The notes under the pieces are model-generated. The model was not told the DNA's origin. It worked only from the letters and a program-made list of their open reading frames with translations, and did no database searches. A stretch of DNA of 64,000 nt from Amphiura filiformis (Eukaryota; Echinodermata; Ophiuroidea; Amphilepidida; Amphiuridae): positions 6,867,432-6,931,431 of the forward strand of contig NC_092629.1 of the NCBI RefSeq assembly GCF_039555335.1, in the 5' to 3' direction. Positions 57,337 to 64,000 of this stretch are shown here, piece by piece. Position 1 is the stretch's first letter. Every line of letters begins with the position of its first letter. The translations under genes were made by a program, and so were the position numbers.

Positions 57337-57979
57337 GAAATAATCAAGGAATTGTTTTAATTATATACGGACGGACCGTCTCCTCAGCACTTAGCGTAGT
57401 TCGCTTTTTCTCTTCCCATGATCCGAAGTAATTTTTATTGTTTACAAACTGGTATACCTGTAAAACCGCTGTGATTCATGATTTCTCCGAAATACATCGA
57501 CTTGGAGCGTCAAATTTCAGGATAGTAATGAGAAAAATAGTATCTATTATGTGATACCAAAACCTCATCAACAATGCAACAGATCGGGGGCATGATGCTG
57601 TCGATCGGGTCACGGACCTTTAATAGCAGTAAATTGAATAAATTCACACCTATATTTTTGTTTCTAGAAGTGTACTTATTCAAGTTATTGTAGAAACTAT
57701 GGTGTGTGAATCATTCAGTGCACGCACCTGCTTCATGTTCCGTAGGTCATTGTGTGAGAGGTCTGAGAGGATAGTTGTATTGATTACCACAAAAAACAAG
57801 GAGATTGCTAATCTATTTCAGTATCATGCTTGATTGCAACGAGGATTCCAAACTGTACATACAGGTCTATTATACCAAACATAATGTCGTGACTTTCTTT
57901 GATCATGGCCTTCATGAGCATGTTGTTGAAGGCATATGCTTTGATTCAGTGGTTCCTTTACGTTTGAGGGCTATCAGCA

Positions 57980-58213
57980 GGCCAATAACCAGGGGGGCAA
58001 GGGGGCAGAGGGCCCCCATCGCCAAATGCCAAAAAAATCCCCCTTTTTGACCCAAAAGGTCCCATTTGCGAGTGAAACAAGCGAAAAAAAATTTTTTTAG
58101 TCCGTTTTGGTCAAAAAAGGTCAACATTTTGAAGGAAAAAAATCCACTTTTTCAAAATCTGCCCCCAGTGCACTTTTTCAAAATCACCCCAAAATCACTC
58201 CTGGTTACAGGCC
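57980..58213. mobile_element. Inverted-repeat element with GGCCAATAACCAGG ends
   Basis: GGCCAATAACCAGGGGGGCA left and CTCCTGGTTACAGGCC right; interior rich in CAAAAAAATCCCC and TCAAAATC repeats. No clean target duplication. Confidence 0.55.
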
Positions 58214-59143
58214 TAGCCAGCAGTTGAAGCTACAATCAAGGCATTAGCCATCTGGTTACCTGCCAGATATTGTCTATCTGAAAATAGGCAATCTCAAAAG
58301 TGGATGGGGTGGGAAAATCCTCAAGCCTTTTTATGGGCGGGCACTTGGCCACACTTTTGATAAGCAATTAATAAAAATACATAATGTAAAGCAACAAAAT
58401 TTCTCTAGCATTTTAATTTCGCTAGGACCTCTAATTCACTAAGTTAAAATGCCGCTATAAATAAGAATTTTATACATAGTTTAGAAAAGAAAGATGATGC
58501 AAATTAGTGAAACTAAAATGTCATAAAAAGGTGGGGGTTTTGAAAACCGGTTTATTGACCATTTTTTCTGGCATTTCAACCTTTTCGTAAAAAATTAAGT
58601 AATATTTTTAAAAAGTTATTGAAAACAGGGGAAAATAGTAGTGGAAATTATTGAATCTTGCAGTCACAAATTTGCGCATTCTAGTGTGAATCCGGGAACA
58701 GGTCATCCTCATGTTTCAATTTGGATTGTACAAATTATCGTAAGGTAGAAGGACACCACCAATAATTCATGATGGAGTTAGGCTATGCATGGTAAGCAGT
58801 TTTGTGATTCTCATCACTCTTTTGGCTCCGGATAAAATGTAATTGTGTTAGTTATGGCAATGCATATATGGGTAATAGGTCAGTGAAAAGTATACATTTT
58901 TTTATGGTTGGTCACTGGTCAGCGAAAAGGGTGCCTTTTTAGGGTGGTGAGTGAAAAGGGTGCCTAAATATTAATTATTATTGGTCAGTGAAAAGGGTCC
59001 CTTTTTTTACAAGAAGGTCAGTGATTAGGGCTAGTATTTTCACATGCTCCAGAGCAGTGTTTAGGATGTGAAATTTCAGGGCCTGTATTAGGATGACAAC
59101 ACATGAAAGAGTAGCAGGTCTTCATTTTTGAAAATTGCAGGAG
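58214..59143. other. Sequence with AGTGAAAAGGGTGCC repeats, no gene
   Basis: Between 58880 and 59030 GGTCAGTGAAAAGGGTGCCTTTTT-like units occur about four times. Otherwise nothing recognised. Confidence 0.45.
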
Positions 59144-59188
59144 CTATGTTAATCACTCTCCTGAGTTTAAGGAGAGTGATTAACATAG
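59144..59188. repeat. Perfect 19-bp inverted repeat at the end of the LINE fragment
   Basis: CTATGTTAATCACTCTCCT at 59144-59162 and AGGAGAGTGATTAACATAG at 59170-59188 with loop GAGTTTA. It sits where the reverse-transcriptase similarity stops. Confidence 0.85.
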
Positions 59189-59730
59189 TATGTATGCTAA
59201 AAATAACAACGGGCCTAGCACCGTGCCCTGAGGGACGCCAGAACCAACATCTGCCCAGGTCGAGTGTTCTCCACCGACAACGACTCTCTGTTCACGGTGC
59301 TTCAGGAAATTTGAAATCCATGCGAGTAAATTATTTCGAATACCATATGAATGAATACCATATGAATGAAGTTTTAAAAGAAGATGAATGTTTGTTTCTG
59401 AAACCAAATTGTTTGTCTGTTAGGATGGAGTGATTGTCAAAGTGGGTCATGATATGTGAATGGATGATGTGCTCAAGAACTTTGCTACAAATGGCGGTAA
59501 GGACACTGGACGATAGTTGGAGGCATCAGAACGGTCACCTTTTTAAATATGGGAGAAATATTTGCATAGCCAGGATGATGGTATCTCGCCAGTGTCTAAG
59601 GATTTCTGGAAAAGCGGTAGTAAGGGCCGGGATATCTCCTCAGCAGCAACCTTAAGAACTCTGGCAGAGACACCATCAGGGCCTGAAGCTTTGTGTGGGT
59701 TAAGACCAGAAAGAAGCTCAATCTTATAAT
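59189..59730 (-). pseudogene. Degenerate LINE reverse transcriptase fragment (CR1/Jockey type)
   Basis: On the minus strand the fragments run in RT order: LNPHKASGPDGVSARVLKVA (about 59710-59650), a frame-shifted FQKSLDTGEIPSSW, SNYRPVSLTAICSKVLEHI (about 59530-59460), FDNHSILTDKQFGF, then LLAWISNFLKHREQRVVVGG and SGVPQGTVLGPLLFLAY (to about 59195). It lacks the YADD catalytic block and everything beyond, and has at least one stop and frameshift, so it is dead. YRPVSL and GVPQGTVLGPLLF place it in the non-LTR class. Confidence 0.85.
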
Positions 59731-59894
59731 ATCTGTATTAAAACATAGGGATTCAAGTAGTGAGGAGCTCAGTAAATCATACTCCTAGCCCTGGAATGTT
59801 GTTTAAAAGGGGAGCTGTAGGAGCTCTGGTTCAATTGAGCTCCTCAAAAATGAAGGTCTGGAGTAGGCGGTATAGGACTATCCCCCATAAAGTC

Positions 59895-60188
59895 GTATAC
59901 AGACTCCGAGTATTTGACGTACAATATTGTATGTACAATATGTACGTTATTTAATCTATTGCCATTCTATTTCCAGTAATGTTTAAGTTCTAACGAATGT
60001 TTGATGACGAAAAATCGATAATATGTTACATACAATATCTAGCAGAAATATATTATCGATTTTATGTCATCAAACATTCGTTAGAACTTAAACATTACTG
60101 GAAATAGAATGGCAATAGTATAGATTAAATAACGTACATATTGCACATACATGTACAGTATTGTACGTACAATAAAAAGTCTGTATAC
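59895..60188. mobile_element. 294-bp near-perfect foldback element
   Basis: GTATACAGACT at the left and AGTCTGTATAC at the right bound arms of about 130 bp; the core AATCTATTGCCATTCTATTT, CCAGTAATGTTTAAGTTCTA and ACGAATGTTTGATGACG is repeated inverted without visible mismatch for over 70 bp. The spacer is about 50 bp and itself contains ATCGATAATATGTT / ATATTATCGAT. Confidence 0.85.
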
Positions 60189-60864
60189 TGCTTAAGTGCC
60201 CAACTTTTTATTGTACTACTACATGTAGTAATTGCATTGTGTAGAGAATATATTCCCAAAGGGGTTCCAAACCATCAGATAAAGTGATCAAATCAATAAT
60301 AATTATTATTGCAAGGTTGTTTGTCACCTGAATAGAGAGTTAGTATAGATTGGTGGTAATGTTTGACTGGTATGTCACATAGGAGTCAATATTAGTATTA
60401 TACAGGGTCATTATAATGAGGATGCAATCAAATAGTGCTATTCAGTTATGATTGTATAATGTAATTTGTTTGGTATCAACCAATACCCCTCAAATACATG
60501 TATGGAGTCTGAACACTCAATAGAGGTACATGTGATATGACGTCAGTCATGGCAGAGTCATCATCATTGTAAAAACAAAATCCTGTCCATGCAATTGGTA
60601 ATACAATGGAGTGTTTACAATACGACATCACTCATGAATCTTCCTTCATCCTTAACCATGGTACAATAAAACAGAATGAATGGTTGTGGAATCGATCTAG
60701 AGACCTGTCCCTTGAAATTGACACCTGCTTGAGTATTTGTCCTCCAATGGGCAATGGCTGCCACTTAAATTGTTATACTGTTCCATTTGGTTTATTGAAT
60801 AGGCTCTATAAAACAGGTTGTAGGGGTATGATTGGTTGTGGATTTGATCTAGGGACCTGTCATG

Positions 60865-61268
60865 TTGCTCGAGAACTCTAGCCAAGAATTTGCTCACCGA
60901 TAGCTTCACATTCTAGGCTAGAGACCTTTGCATTCAAAATCTAGTCGGATTTGCTGAAGCATGACACCGTGTAAAGCAATGGAAGTTCAGAAGTAAACAC
61001 GGCCCGATCCACGACAGGCGATTGCATCAAAAATGTTGCTAAAATTACACTTCAGCAAAATTTTAAACTGTCCAAAATACGCACATGTTGCTCAAAAGAT
61101 ACAGTTGACTCATCGAAATAACTTTCATCCAAATTTCAACATTAACAGAATAAATAACCTCAGGTGTAAAAAATTGCACCGCTGTCCGACCGAAAAACCA
61201 TAGTAAAGTACTCTAGCATCGAATGCGTAACTATCGTGTGCAAATTCGAAGCTAGAGTTCTCGAGCAA
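60865..61268. mobile_element. 404-bp hAT-like MITE, exact 8-bp duplication
   Basis: TTGCTCGAGAACTCTAGC and GCTAGAGTTCTCGAGCAA are exact 18-bp inverted ends; CTGTCATG flanks both (60857-60864, 61269-61276). Same family as 47096-47518 but better kept, hence younger. Confidence 0.87.
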
Positions 61269-61329
61269 CTGTCATGCTGTCATCTTCATATTAGCCAAAG
61301 GGTGTCTTCCAACTTGGCTGCCAATCTGC

Positions 61330-62650
61330 TAATGCTATCTACTGAAGATAGCATTTTCAGAATGAAATGTTGTCTATTGATGATAGCAATTTTAGAATTA
61401 GTCACTTTGGTGTCATCTACTGATGATAGCATTGTTAGAATCAGATGCTATCTACTGATGATAGCAATTTTATAATAAGTCAATTCGGTGCTATATACTG
61501 ATTATAGCATTGTTGGAATAAGATGCTCTGTACTGATGATAGAATTGTTAGAATCAGATGCTTTCTACTGATGATAGCAATGTTATGAATTAGGTGCTAT
61601 CTACTGCTGATAGCATTGTTAGAAACATGCTATCTAACTGATGATAGTATTTTTAGAATAAGATACTTTCTACTGGTTATCGTTACTGATGGTAGCATAA
61701 CATGCGCATATTTTGGGGGGGGCTTTAGGCGCCAGCCTCGGGTAAAAAAGTGACGGCAAAAATGAAGGGCGGCGGAAGAAGAAGAAGGCGGCAAAAACAG
61801 GGCGACAAAAAAGAAAGGGCGACAAAAAGAATTAGTGAATAAAAAGGGCGGAAAAATTTGATAACGCATAAAAATTTGTGAAAATATGGTTCTATACCTC
61901 AAAATGTGCTGCTTTTAGGGCTAGCGCCTGAAACCCTTTTTTTTTTTTTTTTTGTTTTGTTTTTTTTTTGCTCTTCACTTTTTCAAACGACCGAGAAAAA
62001 AAATTGCTGTCTACTGATGATAGCATTGTTAGAATCAAATGCTATCTATTGATGATAGCATTGTTGGAATAAGATGCTGTATACTGAGTCTGATGATAGC
62101 ATTGTTAGAATCAGATGCTATTGTTGCTCTGAAGGCAATAAATTTCTCCTTTGAGTTGATATGCAAATAATTGACAATTCTATTCCATCTGACCAGTAGC
62201 TAGTAGGGAACCAAAGGATGGAGTCAAAAGTGTGCCACACAAACACAGGGTCAATTTAAAAACTGCAACAATGTTGACACAGCATCCTCTGAGTTAGTTA
62301 CAGGGTGATAAAATTATCCTTGACTACATTGAAACGGACACCACTGTGTTACAAGTCGAGTGATTAGGGTCAGAAGGTCCTTTCTACAATAGCTGCCCTA
62401 TATTTGACAATATTTGAATTGGATATTGTACACAGTCTAAAAGGGTACCACCTGCCAGCTATTGCAGATAGGACCTTCTTGCCCTAGACCTTCAAAATGG
62501 TCCTTCTTACCATGTTACCTGGTGCTGTTATTACTGAGCTAGAAATCTATCTACTAATGATAGCATTGTTAGAATCAGATGCTTTCTAATTCTACAGATG
62601 CTATCTACTGATGATAGCAAATTAGGTGCTATCTACTGATGATAACTTTA
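61330..62650 (+). repeat. Interrupted ~35-bp tandem array of self-complementary units
   Basis: The unit ATGCTATCTACTGATGATAG then CATTGTTAGAATCAG occurs many times at 61330-61700, 62003-62122 and 62545-62650. Each unit contains ATGCTATC-TACTGAT-GATAGCAT-like complementary arms, so the array encodes a row of small hairpins. Two blocks of other sequence (61715-61940 and about 62125-62540) interrupt it. Confidence 0.82.
61715..61940. mobile_element. Short inverted-repeat insert within the hairpin array
   Basis: GGCTTTAGGCGCCAGCC left and GGGCTAGCGCCTGAAACCC right pair imperfectly; between them lie GAAGAAGAAGG and GGGCGACAAAAA repeats. A T-rich run follows at 61937-61970. Confidence 0.5.
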
Positions 62651-62651
62651 T

Positions 62652-64000
62652 TAGAAACAGAGGCTAGATCTATCTGGATGTTTGTGGTACTGGATAGGAT
62701 AGGAATAAATGTATCAACATTTGATGTAAAAGAAAGGGCTTTAGATTTCAAACTAAGTATTGCTGAACTTCTGTATAACTGGAAAATGTTCACATTTTTC
62801 ATGGTTAAGGTACGGTACTCTCAAATTGAAAATAGCGCGAAACTATTTTTATAACCTATAGGCTTCATTATGAAGCTGTTTGAAACCGTGAAGAAAAGAA
62901 ACCACAAAATTATTGTGAAGAATTAAAATCGCTAAAATTAACCCTGCGGAAATAACTTGTTATACAGTGTTTGTATGCACTTCATTACTGCAGACAGACT
63001 GGCCCCTCCCCCATTAGTGTACTGTCCACCCATTACTGTCCACCCATTATTTACATAACTTATTCAAACTCTCAAACTTGTGGCAGTTGTATTTAGCCTC
63101 CTCCACATGCTCCACCCAAGTTGATATTTTTGTTTGAATATGTCAAGTAATGTGTACTATACAGCTTACATCCTGGCAGTCAAATGTTATCCAGAGTTGC
63201 CAATCATATGATTTAGTAGCCCAATTGGGTGAATTTTGAGATGGTTGAGCAAAATATTGGGCTACTTTCCGATTATTTGATCAGTGATCCGGGCCGAAAT
63301 TGAAAAAATGAAAGTCTAGTGTTGCCAAATCAAGGCATGAATCAGTGGCTCTGAATAATTCCAAATACTATGTTGGTGGTGACTTTGGGGGGGGCACTCA
63401 TATTATTGAGTGACACGCATACATGTGTAGTGGCAACTTTCAACATGGGGGTATTGGGGGAGGGGGTTGTGAGAAAAATAGTGGTCTTTTAGGGACAAAT
63501 GCTCAAAATTGAGAACAAACAGGTTTTTTGGCGAGGATTGTATTTTTAAAAGAGTCTCTGATGGGGAAATTGGATAGAAATGATTTTGGGGGGGTGGGAC
63601 AAGAAGCTAATTAAAAAAATTAGGGTCTTAAGTGGTGGTGACTTCTGTGATCGATGATGTTCTAAAGGTGCTGTATCCAAGTATTCATGAACAAACTAAT
63701 AGGCAAATAGTGATAGATTATGTTGTGGTTTGCATTGATATAATGGATTTAGAGTACTGATAAGAGGAACACTTCAGGTCTATTGTCATGAACTACTTGT
63801 TCATCAAAATCTTTGGAATTATGCCCAAGGTATTTTTGAAAATAATTTTTCACATGTATTTCACAATTTTTGTTCTGCAATAGTAGTGATTTTTTAATGG
63901 CTTGTTTAAAACAGTTTCTGATTTCCCAATTCACATTGTTGTCCGAGTCTTTTTCAGCAGGTTGAAATAACAAAATGTGTGAACATTAAATGGGGTAATT
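62652..64000. other. Right end of the window, no gene recognised
   Basis: AT-rich. The segment 63188-63340 contains AGAGTTGCCAATCAT and AGTGTTGCCAAATCA words around a TAGCCCAATTGGG / AATATTGGGCTA pair, probably another decayed inverted-repeat element. Confidence 0.4.

Noticed and set aside
61330..62650. CRISPR-like repeat array
   Set aside because: Repeats are imperfect, head-to-tail with no unique spacers of even size, and the genome is animal.

Overview
The window looks like nuclear DNA of an invertebrate animal, probably a marine deuterostome such as an echinoderm or hemichordate; this lineage call is inference from two animal-type spliced genes, AT-rich introns and intergenic DNA, tRNA-derived SINEs, a LINE fragment and many short inverted-repeat (MITE-like) elements. 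There are no prokaryotic operons, CRISPR arrays or rRNA genes. Bases 15023-15222 are an assembly gap of 200 N.

Left part, minus strand (about 2.0-9.3 kb): a seven-exon stretch of the spliceosomal cyclophilin CWC27. Its first coding exon (the short N-terminus) was not found and its 3' end runs off the left edge. Four of the seven exons carry a net single-base frame change although splice sites and residues are otherwise well kept, so either the consensus has indel errors here or this copy is decaying.

Middle part, plus strand (22.5-33.1 kb): a complete twelve-exon gene for Fizzy-related protein/Cdh1 (FZR1), the APC/C coactivator, 489 codons with no frame break, C-box, KLLRSP motif, WD40 propeller and terminal Ile-Arg, followed by a poly(A) signal. 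One gene acts in pre-mRNA splicing and the other in cell-cycle proteolysis; nothing in the sequence links them functionally.

Right part (33-64 kb): no convincing gene. One possible orphan exon lies near 50.2 kb. The rest is AT-rich DNA filled with nested inverted-repeat elements (several hAT-like with exact 8-bp target duplications, others with TA or TTA duplications), a degenerate LINE reverse-transcriptase fragment, minisatellites, a tandem hairpin array and degenerate telomere-like repeats.

The most unusual structure is shared by both genes: in four introns the 3' end of the preceding exon together with its 5' splice site is repeated in tandem downstream, giving arrays of decaying decoy donors (8311-8411, 25281-25640, 27655-27945, 30503-31120).
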